Part shown: in pieces, positions 1-11,536 of the stretch | Position numbering within the stretch: the stretch's first letter is position 1 | Layout: the number at the start of each line of letters is the position of its first letter | Assembly (NCBI RefSeq): GCF_025118155.1 | Contig: NW_026251390.1 | Span: 62,001-126,000 of the forward strand | Direction: 5' to 3' | Source of the DNA: Cokeromyces recurvatus | Taxonomy: Eukaryota > Mucoromycota > Mucoromycetes > Mucorales > Mucoraceae | DNA: 64,000 nt | The notes under the pieces: model-generated | Seen by the model: only the letters and a program-made list of their open reading frames with translations | Database searches by the model: none | What the model was told of the DNA's origin: nothing | Position numbers and translations under genes: made by a program

Positions 1-1
1 T

Positions 2-892
2 ACTGTTGAAGAAGATGAATCTGATCAAGAAGAAGAGGCTGAAAGTGATGCTGAATCTAATGGAAAGCGATCTAGATCTGATCTTGAAGAAGAAGAAGAA
101 GAGGAGGAGGAAGAGGAGGAGGAGGAGAAGCGTCCTAAAAAGATGGTCAAAGTAGAACAAGTCACTAAAAAGGCATTCGGTGCAGAAGGTACTACTGTCT
201 GGGTTGGTCAAATTAATTTTGACGCTACAGCTGATGATATTCGTGAGCACTTTAGTTCATGTGGTGAAATCTCTAGTGTTAGACTTCGTACACATCCTGA
301 AACAGGCAAATCTCGTGGTTTTGCTCATATTGATTTTGCTAATGAATCTGGTAAAAATGCAGCAATGGAGCTTGATGGTACTGAATTTATGGGTCGTACT
401 ATCAAGGTTGATAATGCCACCCCTGCTACCCCTCGTGGTAAAGATACTAATTTTGGTCCTAAAACAAATACTGTTTTTGTCGCTAACTTGGCCCATAGTC
501 TTGATGAAGATGGTGTTCGTCAAGCTTTTGAAAAATTCGGTACCATTGTAGGTGATGTTCGTTTGCCCTTTAACAGAGAAACAGGTAAAATTCGTGGTAT
601 TGGCTATATTGAATTTGAAACCGAAGATCAAGCTGAGGCTGCCGTCAAGGGTATGAATGGTGTGAGCATCGAGGGTCGCCCTGTTCGTACTGATTTTAGT
701 GGGGGTGATGACTCTGAAAGAGTTCGTAGCCGTCCTGCTCGTGGTGGCTTTGGCGGTCGCGGTCGTGGTGGTCGTGGCGGTTTTGGTGGCCGTGGTGGTC
801 GTGGTGGTCGTGGTGGCCGTGGTGGCCGTGGTCAAGCCCGTGGCGGTTTTGGCGGTCGTGGTGGCCGTGGTCGCGGACGTGGTGGATTCTAA
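2..892 (+). CDS. NSR1: Nucleolin/Gar2/Nsr1-like nucleolar RNA-binding protein, 5' partial
   Basis: Three-prime part of a nucleolin-type protein, which in this family acts in nucleolar pre-rRNA processing. The frame is open from base 2, so the start lies upstream of the window; 296 residues are visible. Order: an acidic Glu/Ser-rich stretch (visible residues 1-44) ending in a basic KRPKK motif, RRM1 (about 64-140, RNP2 VWVGQI, RNP1 KSRGFAHI), RRM2 (about 155-233, RNP2 VFVANL, RNP1 KIRGIGYI), and a C-terminal RGG/GGFGGRGG tail (about 243-296). Acidic arm, two RRMs and an RGG tail is the fungal Gar2/Nsr1 layout (vertebrate nucleolin has four RRMs). A Met at 143 is internal: the acidic arm continues in frame upstream of it. 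No intron in the visible part. Confidence 0.93.
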   Translation, partial: TVEEDESDQEEEAESDAESNGKRSRSDLEEEEEEEEEEEEEEKRPKKMVKVEQVTKKAFGAEGTTVWVGQINFDATADDIREHFSSCGEISSVRLRTHPETGKSRGFAHIDFANESGKNAAMELDGTEFMGRTIKVDNATPATPRGKDTNFGPKTNTVFVANLAHSLDEDGVRQAFEKFGTIVGDVRLPFNRETGKIRGIGYIEFETEDQAEAAVKGMNGVSIEGRPVRTDFSGGDDSERVRSRPARGGFGGRGRGGRGGFGGRGGRGGRGGRGGRGQARGGFGGRGGRGRGRGGF

Positions 893-991
893 AAAAAAAC
901 ACACACACACAAAAAAGAAAAAAAAAACAATATCTTATATAAATACCAACAAATCTTGTACATATAAATTTTTTAGAATATTATTTTATGC

Positions 992-997
992 AATAAA
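992..997 (+). promoter_or_regulatory. Candidate polyadenylation signal of the nucleolin-like gene
   Basis: An AATAAA hexamer 100 bases after the stop codon, in the short gap before the convergent bromodomain gene, whose stop is at 1029-1031. Position and orientation fit, but the sequence is AT-rich, so the hexamer alone is weak evidence. Confidence 0.4.
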
Positions 998-1028
998 GAT
1001 TTATTTTATCTTAGTTATGTATTTAATT

Positions 1029-4000
1029 CTACCAGTTACGAGTAACAAATAAATGGTAAATTTTTGATTTATATTCTGGAATAGTTGAATCAGGTTGTGT
1101 GCAATTAGCAGTTATGCTAATTTTAATAAGGTTCGTACCTCGAGTTAAAGAAGCTGTATGCCATTCTGTCATATCAGGTACATTTAATTTCATATTATTT
1201 TGTAAAACTGTAATATTTAAACGCTTCTCTTCCACTTTTAACGCCTTTACTAAATCAGGTTGAATAGTCAATGTCTCTACATTAGAAGGTACAAATATAC
1301 TGTGGTTTGAGTATTCTCCATCCAAACTCATAACAATTGAATTATTATTAGGAGATGTTATCTTTAATTCTTGAATAAACATTTTAACTATATAAATAAA
1401 TAGATACATATATAAAATTAGTTACAGCGAAATAATAATAATAATAAAACACCTTACCTTCATCTTGACATAAAGCATAGAATTCTTTTGACGCCTTTGG
1501 TAAAGGGGATTGATTACTAGTAGGACCAGAAAAAGGTCCATAAGTATTTAGAGGTGGAGTAGGTCGATTTGGAATAGTGTTAGGAACAAAAGTATTCATT
1601 TCAAATGACTGAGGTAAAGAGGGTTGAATTATCATGGCAGGTGTATCTACTGATGGTTGCATAGACATAAATTGTCGTTGTTGTTGCTGTTGTTGTTGCT
1701 GCTGCTGTTGGAATAAAAGTTGTTGTTGTAAAAGTTGTTGCTGTTGCTGCTGCATGATATAAGGAGGCATCGCATGATGTTGTTCTGGCTCCATACTTTG
1801 GGTTCTTGATTTATTAGTATTTAAGTACCTTTTTATTTTACGTTTATCTTCGCTCAATGCATCTACATCAAATGGCCTATTTCTTAAATCTATACGGAAG
1901 GCTGCATCTTCTTGACTGACTGGAACACCAAGTCTAGCTAAAATACGATCTTGTAAACGATTTAATAAACGCTAAAGGAAGAAATAAAATAAAAAAAGAT
2001 TAATATTGTTTATCATTTTTTTACATATACAAAATCCATATTTACCAATAGCAATTTTGCATCACGATATATACGAGAACCAGGCTCGTTAAAATTGAGA
2101 GCATTTTCAAAAACAAGTCTCATATCAGCTATCCATGCATGTAAATTAGAGTAAGCTCTTGTTTGCATCTTTTCTGCAATCATTGTAAGTGAAACTGGCT
2201 TCTTGATTGTATTGTAATATTCAGGATATTCTTCACGATCTGGTAAATCTTCAAATTGTTCGGAATAAAGACGATTCCTAAATTCATATATTCAAGTTAG
2301 TTAGATGATATATTCCATAAGCTATTTAGGGTAAATTACGTATTATCAGTATGAGTTCGAATAGCATTAAAAAGTTCAATTTCAAAAGCAACAGGATCAA
2401 ATGTATTGAGATCAATTTCAGTTGTCGGTCTAGCAGTTGCAGCTTCCGTTTCACTTTTCGGTGGTCTACCTCTTCTCTTTTTAATAAATTGTCCATCTGT
2501 CACTGTTGGAATAGGTCTAACAGTACCAGGTGGATATGATTGAATCGGCAAGGGCCTGTTTGGTGTAATTTGTATCTGTTGCGGTCTATTATTAATTTGA
2601 GGAATACTAGCATTTGTACTATTAATAGTAGGTGCTTGCTGTTCTTGCTGCTGCTGTTGTATTTGTATTTGTGTTTGTTGTGTTGTTTGCGTTTGTGGTG
2701 GAGCTGGTAAATGAATGAGAGGATTTGGCTGTGGCTGAGAAGCCTGTGGCTGTGGTTGTGGCTGTGGCTGAGGTGGTTTTTGTGGAATTAGTGTGGGAGG
2801 TACCTCTTTAAATAAACCAATCCATCTTGGATCATCTTGATCAGATACGACATCAAATGGTACTTGACCATGAATATTTTCTGCTTTTATATTGGCATTG
2901 TATTTTTCAATAAGCAATTTTACAACTTTATCCTTATCACCAAATGCTGCCCAACCCAAAGGAGTAGCAGAATACCAAGTATCATTTAATTCTACATTAG
3001 CTCCTCTTGCTAATAATGATTCAACTAACTTCACATCACCATAATAAGCTGCCGCATGAATTGGGGCCCAAGTAAATTTGTCGTTAAACATTTCTACTTC
3101 AATCAATTCATTAGGATTTAAATCTTTATCTTCCTCTAATAATTCCAAAGCTCGCTTCGAATCTTTCTTACTAATAGCCTGCATTAAAGCCTTTATAGCT
3201 TTAAAACAAAAATAAATATTGATATTTTTTTAAAATAAAATAAAATAAAAAAAAAGCGTATAGATGTATTTACTTTTTTGACTTTGCTTATCCACAGCTC
3301 GAAGCTTAATAGCCTTTATTTTTGGTGTTGATCCTTGAGTGAAAGCATCTCCAGGAAGTTTTAAGATAGCCTTTTCTTTAGGCTCTTTCCAATTTTTCAC
3401 AAATTTCTATTTTTTTTATTATTATTCTGTAAGTATTATAAATATATATCTAATCAATTTCATTTACCTGAATTTTGATCGCATCTTCATATACTTGTGA
3501 TTCTTTAATGTTGTATTTTTTAGCATTGGAAATCATTAGTTCAATATCAGCTTTAAATTGTGATAATAAAGTATATTCTTTTGCATCAATCTTAGCCTAA
3601 TCAAAACATTAATAAAATAAACAAACAAACGCGTTCTGTATTAACATGTATATAATACCTTCATATCTTCAAGAGCAATAGGGTGTTTAATAACATCGTA
3701 ATAATCAGGATATTCGACTTTTGAAGGTAATTCTAAGAACAAAGCACAAAGATCGTATTCCTCGCTATATAAGTAATGCTTAATTTTTATTACTTACAAA
3801 TGTATAACAGTTATAAAAAGGACTTACTCGTCTGGATCTTTATAATCTAAAATATCATTGTAAAGTTGTTCAATCAAATCATATTGTGGTGGAGTATTAT
3901 CTACAGTAGAACTAACTGATACAGACTAGTAAAAAAAATAAAATAAAATAAAATAAAGTAAAATAAACTAAACTAAAATAAAATAATTTATTTTCCTTTT

Positions 4001-4111
4001 ATATCTATCTTTGGTATAAATAGTTACTTTTTCACTATTTCGTCTTCTTTGTCTTTTACGTTCTCTATAATTTTTTTCAACAACATTAGATCTCTTTGGC
4101 CTTTTATCCAT
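1029..4111 (-). CDS. Rsc4-like tandem bromodomain protein with ankyrin repeats
   Basis: Nine exons (4111-4028, 3925-3828, 3764-3659, 3596-3468, 3406-3274, 3198-2340, 2277-2046, 1971-1458, 1387-1029) join in frame to 837 residues. Order: short basic N-terminus; bromodomain 1 (about 42-147, LPSKVEYPDYYDVIKHP, acetyl-lysine-binding Asn in KKYNIKES); ankyrin repeats (about 189-320, PIHAAAYYGDVKLVESLL and PLGWAAFGDKDKVVKLL); a Pro/Gln-rich linker with an AT-hook-like KKRRGRPPK; bromodomain 2 (about 471-575, LPDREEYPEYYNTIKKP, Asn in NFNEPGS); a poly-Gln tract; and a unique C-terminal domain of about 120 residues. Tandem bromodomains plus a conserved C-terminal domain fit the RSC/SWI-SNF subunit Rsc4, which reads acetylated histone H3. 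That assignment is inference, because yeast Rsc4 has no ankyrin repeats between its bromodomains. Confidence 0.85.
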
Positions 4112-5832
4112 TTTTTATCTTTATTATGAAAAGACGATTAGAAAAGATTCTTTTAATGAAGGGGAAAAAAGAAACAAAAATTTAGAAATTTAACATTCAA
4201 ATGTATAACACATAACAATTGAAGACTTCTTTTTACATATAAATAAAAATTTACCTAATAAAAGTAATTTTTGAAATATGTGTATTAAATGAAAAAAAGC
4301 ATTGTTTGGTACCCAATTGTAGGCGTGCTTTTTTAGTATGTGACGCATTTATGTCGCCCAATAGAAAACAAGTATTTTTACAGTAACTATTGTACTTAAT
4401 TTATTGCTTAGTAAAAGTTATTTTATTTAATTGCTAAACACCCTTTATTTAAAGAAGAATAAAAACATAGTTAATATAGTAATTTTAAACCTAGTATAAT
4501 CTAACATAGAAAGAAAGAAAATAGAATAAATGTATCCTTTAGTAGAACTTTTTTATTCTTTTTTTTTTTTAATATTTGAATTTATTGTCAGTGACTTTGA
4601 ATCATCAAAGTTTACAATATTTAAATACAGTATTTGGCTTTTCTCGACTTTAAATGGGTATATAACACTCTTAATCAATCTTGCATCTGATAATTCCTCT
4701 AATTGTATCTACCACATGTATTATTGGATATTCTGTAATATCCTTTTGACTATCTCCATATTGAAATTCTACCTACCATTTCTCACCTATCACTCATGCT
4801 CTTCTGGGCTCAATATAAATATATATATTGATATATACATTCCTATGTATCAATAACTTATCGACCCTTTTGTGATACGATTAGTCGGTAATACTTTACT
4901 ACAAGATGCCACTAGGTTTACGTTATTCATTAGCTTATTATCCTGTAATGATAATATGATTCTGATATCCTAATCTGCATAGCTAGTTTTGCTACTCCCA
5001 TTTTGCTGTGAGTACAGCCTTCAATTAAGACAAAGACAGCATCCTCTCAAATATGTTATTATTGCTTTACCAACTAACAATTATTAATGCTTTTTTTTAA
5101 TGATACTTTGTTACCACATCTAAAACATTTTTCCTTACTTGGTCATGTCTCTTGGAAAATGCTCTAAAATATCACTCTGTTTTAATTTTTTTTTTTTAAA
5201 AAAAGTTTTGTAGAGCATGAATCAATTTGCTATCATTGGTATTATTATTTTTAATAATTTTGAATGTTTACTTTTAGATTCATTTCTATACTTAGATGGC
5301 TCGTGGTCGATTCAACTATATCCTTTTCATTAGCCCCTTATTTCTTGGATCTCTTAAGACTCAGGAATTTTGCGAAAATAAATATATTTGCCAAGTTATA
5401 GTAGGTGATGATATTATTTATTACTTGACTAATGTGGTATTTTATTTTACTTAACCGCCTACTACGATAGGTTGTGCTCTTATTAGTAAACCTTGGTTTT
5501 TTACTACACTATTTCCTAAAGTACTATCTTATTTAAAAATCTTTACTAGATACTTACACTAACACACATACTTAACAAATCGATGTTATGGCAAATATAC
5601 GCATCAATAATTAACAGTCTTAATTACTACATTTTTAAACGAATTAATCAATAACTTCTTAAGAAATATTTAAGACGCTAATGTACTCATTGGCCAAATT
5701 TATTTAATTAATAAAAATTTATTCAGTCGTATTTATGAAAAATCTATAATAATAATCAGATAATTTTGTTTTGTTTTGTTTTGTTTACATTGGCTAGAGC
5801 AAGCCAAAAAAAGAAAAAACTTTTATACAATA
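4112..5832. other. Intergenic region without a recognisable gene
   Basis: This 1.7-kb AT-rich stretch lies between the 5' end of the bromodomain gene and the 3' end of the subtilase gene. The first few hundred bases should carry the bromodomain gene promoter; no motif stands out. A 108-codon frame on the plus strand (4530-4856) is hydrophobic, low in complexity and has no family resemblance. Minus-strand 4930-5050 reads as a short, stop-ridden, helix-turn-helix-like segment that could be a transposase relic, but this is too weak to call. Confidence 0.6.
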
Positions 5833-7586
5833 TTAATTAAACTCTATCTCAGGTGAATACCAAATATCATAGTCGTCTTCATTATTTAGATCACCAAAAG
5901 GACGTAATGCCATTAATTTCAGTTTATAAGAACCCGCTTTGAGTTTGGTACCGATTTGAGAGATAAATGGTTGAAAGGTAGTGAGCTGAGGATCTATTTG
6001 AAGACTTTGATATTGATTTTGCTGGGTTTTACTTTGATGAAGGGAGGGACCCAAGCTAACTTGTTCAGTTGTGGCAGCTACGTTACCATACCAAGGCAGA
6101 ACCATAACATCGAGTAAATCTTCAGGACTATTTCTTTTAGCATATCTGATATATCCACCAGGAATGAAACCAAAGTGTTGGTTAACGTCAGCTGCACTTA
6201 CAGCTGATATTTTCACTAATGGAGACGCCTCTGCTAATTGAAAGGACAAGAGAATGATGGAAAAATCACTATTTATTCGTTTATGAACAAGGGTAGGCAT
6301 TGTATCATTCATAACTAATACAGGTAATTTTGATAAACTTGACGTAAGTCCAGCGTAGGGCACATAAATGATACTCTTCTCGTCTTTAGTGACAGTAATG
6401 TATCCTGAATAGATGGAGGGAGGCATTGAGTCTGAGTTAAGAGGCGGAGAGATACGTATAGTAATATTCCTTTCTTCATTTGCGTCTATCAAAACTATGG
6501 GGTCATAAATATCTACCATCGCCTCTGCCTCATAATCAGATAACATAATAGGTATATTAAGAGGGAACATGTTTTGAGTATTGTCATATGTATTTTGCTG
6601 AAACCCTTGAGCAGTACTTGCTACTCTATGGCTTATATAGTATTCAGCAGCCATACGACCATTATTTTTAATAGTGAGTGTATATTCATGATTGTCAGCA
6701 CTATGCTCAGTATCATTCAGTCGGATATGTTCGGGTATGACGATTGTGTCCGATCTAATCGCTTGATAACCATCAATCAGTCCAGAACCCTGTCTTGCTA
6801 CTGATTCTAACTCTTCAGAATTGTATCGATTGAAAGGATGTCCGTTATTGATCAATATGGTACGGACTTCATTCACATGAATAGCTCGATTACCTCCTCT
6901 AGCTTCTTGAAGTAAAGCAACAATACCTGCAACATAAGGGCTTGCCATACTTGTTCCACTTAAAGTTGCATAACTACCAAGAGACACAGGATAACTATAT
7001 ATATATAAATAAAACAGTTATGACTATGTATGTATTTATGTATACATTTATTTAATTTACGTAGAATAGATTTTTCCTCCTGGTGCACTGATGTCAGGCT
7101 TTATACTTAAATCCGGACCTAATCCCCATGAGCTAAAAGAACTAATTGAACCTGCTGTAGGAATAGGTAAAACACTATCTTCTGCGATAAATTCAATGAG
7201 ACCAGAAAAATCAGAAGGATTCCTTTTCAAAAATTGAAATAAATCATGACCTTCTTGCTGAGATATACTTCCATAATCAATATGAATGGTTGAATTAGTT
7301 AATAAGGAAGGAGTGAATTCACCAGGACCATTATTGTAAAATAAGACGCCTATAGCACCAGCGTTTTGAGCATTCATCATTTTATTCGTAAATGTACAAC
7401 CACCGCGACTCATAAGAACAAATTTACCCTCCACTTTTGTTTTCAAAGGGTCACAGCCATCGTGTTTTTGTAAAAACTGTTTTGAGTTAGCAATGAGAGT
7501 CACTTCTTTAAAACGGAATAGGTTGGCGTTATAATTGTGATAATCTAGAAGATTGCATATAATTATTAGATAAATAATCTTATTTG

Positions 7587-7638
<52 letters not shown>

Positions 7639-8904
7639 ATTTTTTTATCGCTATCGTATTTGATTGTATGTGAGAGTACATAACTATTGTCAATACTAGC
7701 AATAGATAAAGCATATTTTCCAAGTGAAGGTGCACCCACTTCAAACATACCTTTAGCACCCTCATTCCCTGCAGCAGCACACACAATCATCCCCTTTAAC
7801 GCTAATTCATTTGCCAATAGGGATATAGGGGATTCTGGCCATCCACCATCACCTAATGATAGATTAACAACATCCATACCATCTAAATAGGCCTTTTCCA
7901 TAGCTTTTATAATAATATCATCTGAGCTCGTTCCTGAGCATCCAAAAATTCGATAAGCTCCAAAAGTAACTAACATCAAAAGGTATACTTAATAAATTTT
8001 TTCATTGAACTTTTTTTTTTTTTTTTTTTTTTGGCATACCTTCCGGTGCAATACCAGTAAAATTAATATTTGGTTGATTTGCACCAATGATACCAGTAAC
8101 GTGAGTACCATGCCCATTACAATTATCTAATGGATCATTATTCGGAATAGGAGTATTTTTTCCATTATACGTGTCTCCAACAAAATCATAACCATAAGCA
8201 ACACGACAATTTTCACCAAAACAACTTCCCAAGGCAGGATGTGTATAATCAACACCTGTGTCAATGATACCTACCTTAATTCCTCTCCCAGTCAATCTGT
8301 AAATATAAATATATATAAAGTATGTTAAACGAAAAAAAAAAAAAGTAATAAATAACAAGAAATGGTAATACCCTAATTCATTCCTCATTTTATGTATACC
8401 AGTAACATTATAAAGTTCAAACAAGCCAGCTATTTTATTATCATTTGTTACATTGGATCGAAATGAAGATGGTTTTGATACTGTATTCTTAAGAATATAT
8501 ATAAATATTTCAAGTCAATTGTTATACGTACGTTATAATAATGATAATATATTTACCACAGGCCACGCCTTTTTTATATTTGGCGTATTTTTAAAAAATA
8601 ATAAAGTGTCTTCAGGACTTTTAAAAGAAATCGAGACAGCATTCATTATTTCATATTCATATCGAACATTGTAACTAATATTAAATGTATTGAGCTGTTC
8701 ATAAAAGCTGGCTTTTCTTTTACCAAGTAAATGTCGTTTATTATTGTTATTCAAATTGAATGAGTGGCTAATAGGTTGATCAAATTCAATTATGTAAGTA
8801 TTTGGTACAAAGAGACTGGATTTACGATCATGCTTCTTCGATTTTGCTGCCACAAATGCAAATAATAGCAGTAAGAATGGAAGAATTTTGACTATTCTTA
8901 TCAT
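5833..8904 (-). CDS. Secreted subtilisin-like serine protease (S8) with PA insert
   Basis: Six exons (8904-8557, 8487-8372, 8296-8040, 7969-7637, 7544-7061, 6994-5833) give 899 residues. A signal peptide (hydrophobic core [14 protein letters not shown]) is followed by an I9-type propeptide ([12 protein letters not shown]) and the S8 catalytic domain, with Asp167 in [11 protein letters not shown], His217 in GHGTHVTGI and Ser528 in [12 protein letters not shown] protease-associated (PA) domain (roughly 375-460, [13 protein letters not shown]) sits between His and Ser. About 370 residues after the Ser resemble the Fn3-like C-terminal region of large fungal cuticle-degrading or C5a-peptidase-like subtilases. 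All three catalytic residues are present, so the enzyme should be active, probably in extracellular protein breakdown. The exon 2 start uses an AAG acceptor, the least certain junction. One intron contains a 48-base TA repeat. Confidence 0.93.
7588..7635. repeat. (TA)24 microsatellite in a subtilase intron
   Basis: Twenty-four uninterrupted TA units lie directly inside the 5' end of the fourth intron of the subtilase gene (read on the minus strand). Likely length-polymorphic; no role is implied. Confidence 0.95.
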
Positions 8905-9039
8905 TGAATAAAATACGTAAGAAAAAAAAAAAAAGAAAATTTCTTAACGATAAATATCCTATACGTATTTATATATATAAAGATATAGATTTTATTAGAT
9001 GAAATTCAAATAAGAAGATATGAGAAGAAGGGTATGTAG

Positions 9040-9949
9040 TTAATCTTTAGGCATAAACTTTGCATAGTAATCCTTTGTTTTATTTTCATATAACTCTTGT
9101 GTACATTCTGGTAATTCGTCTTGATATTGTCCTATTATATATGTATACATATGCAAATTTAGTTATACAGTGTGATTCTCATTATTGAATTTTATATGTA
9201 CCTGGTGAACCGGAGTAAACACTAAATGAAGGTACGACTGTATTAGGTGCAATAATCGTATTATCTGCTATATAACAACAATCCTTAATAATAGCAAATC
9301 GTCCCTGAAAATATAAGCATCTGTTAGAGTTATCTTGTTTAGCTATGGGTACAAATATATTTATATATTTACAATAATGCAGTTCTTGCCAATAGTGACA
9401 TGAGAACCAATAGTTGCTGCTTCTACTATACTTCCTTCACCTATTGTAACATGATCACCTATTTTCATTGGATAATAACTGAAAATGCTATATATTTATA
9501 AGAAATATGAATTATTTTGGCATAATATTTAATTTTATTAACTTTTATACCCTACCCTTTATAAGTTTTGTAAGGTGGTCTAATGATCGAGCTTTTTGAA
9601 AGTAAGCAATATCGTCCAATCGCAATAACAACTGCATGTCCACCACCTGTACGTCGAAGATCACCTCTAATGACACAATCTGTTTGAATAATGGTCTTTG
9701 ATATAAAAGGTTAAATAAAATATAATTATAATAAAATACAAATTCATCTTGTTTTACCTTTCCACCAAGAATGATGTTTTGACTTCCACAAATGACTGAC
9801 TTTCTACTCACTTTATTTCCAGTGTCCTATTACATGTTCAATCATCTTAGTTCCAAGTTCATTTGTATTTTTTTTTTCCTTTTATATATGTATATTTTTA
9901 CAGTTTCAATATATTCAGCGCGATTATAATATACTATAGGTGCCTCCAT
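9040..9949 (-). CDS. DCTN5: Dynactin subunit 5 (p25)
   Basis: Six exons (9949-9902, 9826-9758, 9695-9556, 9478-9373, 9304-9202, 9131-9040) give 185 residues, close to the 182 of human p25. The N-terminus has the YNRAEYIET and [14 protein letters not shown] signatures, followed by left-handed beta-helix hexapeptide repeats ([48 protein letters not shown]) and the conserved C-terminus [21 protein letters not shown]. p25 sits in the pointed-end complex of dynactin and is needed for dynein-dependent early-endosome movement in filamentous fungi. The FTS/AKTIP gene at 23.6 kb encodes a subunit of the Hook-FHIP adaptor complex, which acts in the same transport step. Confidence 0.95.
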
Positions 9950-10528
9950 GTTTTATATATGTTTGCCATGTAAAGAATGAAATAAAAAAAAAAAGTATAT
10001 TGGAAATATTGTATTCTCTTGTGTGATTGTCTGGTCAGCACTTGCTTATATATACATCTTGCCTCTGTCTGATTGGCTATATTTTCTTTTTTTTTAATTA
10101 ACGTTAAATTTTGTCCCAATTATACCTCTCTTATACTTCATTTATTACTACACCTACTAATTATCATTTATTTGTTAACCTTTATAAAATAAACGTCTTA
10201 CTGAATCAGATCCGACAATCTAATTGTTGTAATCTAACATCACATATTAATTAGACAATCATTAAAATAAGGCTTAATGATGATAAATATTTATAAACAT
10301 TAGTTGTATATTGATCTATGCTAGCAAGTACAAGTGAACACTAACAATAGTTTAATTTTTATTCTTGTTGACTGAGATTGGTTTTCCATCTTCAGGGCAT
10401 AAATAAGAAATATTTAAAGTCTTTACACATTTGCTCAGTTTTCATTTTTACATACTTTATCTATAGGACTAATCTTTTTTTTTTTCAATAACTCTTTATA
10501 TATATATATATAATATATACAGTATTTA
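9950..10528. other. Intergenic region
   Basis: It lies between the start of the dynactin p25 gene and the 3' end of the F-box/EF-hand gene, both on the minus strand, so it should hold the p25 promoter and the terminator of its neighbour. A 61-codon minus-strand frame here has no family resemblance. Nothing else stands out. Confidence 0.6.
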
Positions 10529-11536
10529 TTATTCTTCCATTTTTTTTCTTAAAGTTTGAGGATCATAGCCATGAGTGCCTAAATCATTCCTAGTTTCTGA
10601 TGGATCATCTAACGTTTGCTCTAAATAAAATTCTAAAAAGCCTTCTTTCGTTAACCATCCTTTTGCATTGGCACCAAAGCGTAATCCCATTTGACGTAAA
10701 AATGCAGGTGGTGGATGTGAACCGTTGGTAGTAAAAATAAAGTTGTCTAATTCCTTTGTATTTAATGCTCCATCTTTATCTTGGTCAAATTTATTAAAGA
10801 TTTCTTCGAGCACTTCTTTTAATACTTTTGATAACTGGTTGTCTTCTAGAAGTTCCTCTTCACCTTTATAACCATTCACGATTCGCTCAATCTCTTCTTC
10901 CAAATCTAAGAATAAAAGTTAATTTTAATATTAACATGAAATTCCATCAAGAGCTTTACCATCAATAGGTTCAAACGTAGGATCAACAGCACGACCCATT
11001 TGTAACAAAATAACTGCTTCTTCAAGTTTATTCAATACAAATAAAATAAAGCCAAGAATATAATAGCAGCCCGCATGTGCAGGGAAAACATCTAAAATCC
11101 ACATCATTTTACTTGCTACTTGCACTAATATATCTACATTGCCGTTTTCTTGAAACGATTCAAGTTGTGCTCTTGCATTAGCATATTCAACATCTGCTTG
11201 GTCCATTAATGCTGTATCGTTATCAACACTAGCCTCAATTACTGCTTTATTATTTTTTTGAATATAATAGTGACACCAATCAGTAGGCTCTTTACTAAAC
11301 TTTTCGGATAATGCAGGGTCTAAAGTAAGACCTGTAGCAGTTGTGAAGATGGTATAAATTTGGAATAAATCGCCAAAGTCGTGAATAGTTTTATTTCGCC
11401 AAAGATTATTACTGGCCCAAAAAACTTGATAGAGTGTTTTGGACGTAAGAGAAAGTTGAAATAAGTCGTTAGGCTCTAAAATATAAGCTAAATTTTCTAT
11501 AATAACGCTAGGAAATTGCTCTATATGAAGCACCAT
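10529..11536 (-). CDS. F-box protein with C-terminal EF-hand
   Basis: Two exons (11536-10960, 10905-10529) give 317 residues. The N-terminus (about 5-45, IENLAYILEPNDLFQLSLTS) reads as an F-box, which in this class binds Skp1 in an SCF ubiquitin ligase. A helical middle (about 130-190) ends in a TPR-like segment (YYILGFILFVLNKLEEAVIL). The C-terminal part has one canonical EF-hand loop, DQDKDGALNTKE, with acidic residues at 1, 3, 5 and 12, and a second degenerate one near GANAKGWLTKEGF, ending GYDPQTLRKKMEE. The combination suggests a Ca2+-responsive substrate receptor, which is inference. I do not recognise a named orthologue. Confidence 0.85.

Noticed and set aside
257..910. A 217-codon Thr-rich open frame antisense to the nucleolin-like gene
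   Set aside because: It is the mirror of the GGT/CGT-rich RGG and RRM codons; the plus strand encodes two complete RRMs and an RGG tail.
699..1052. Val/Ala-rich frame overlapping the RGG tail on the plus strand
   Set aside because: It is the shifted reading of GGT-CGT repeats and has no independent support.
4530..4856. 108-codon plus-strand frame
   Set aside because: Hydrophobic, AT-driven composition with no family resemblance and no plausible exon partners.
4930..5050. Minus-strand segment resembling a transposase helix-turn-helix
   Set aside because: The similarity is short and broken by stops, with no catalytic blocks nearby; too weak to call a relic.
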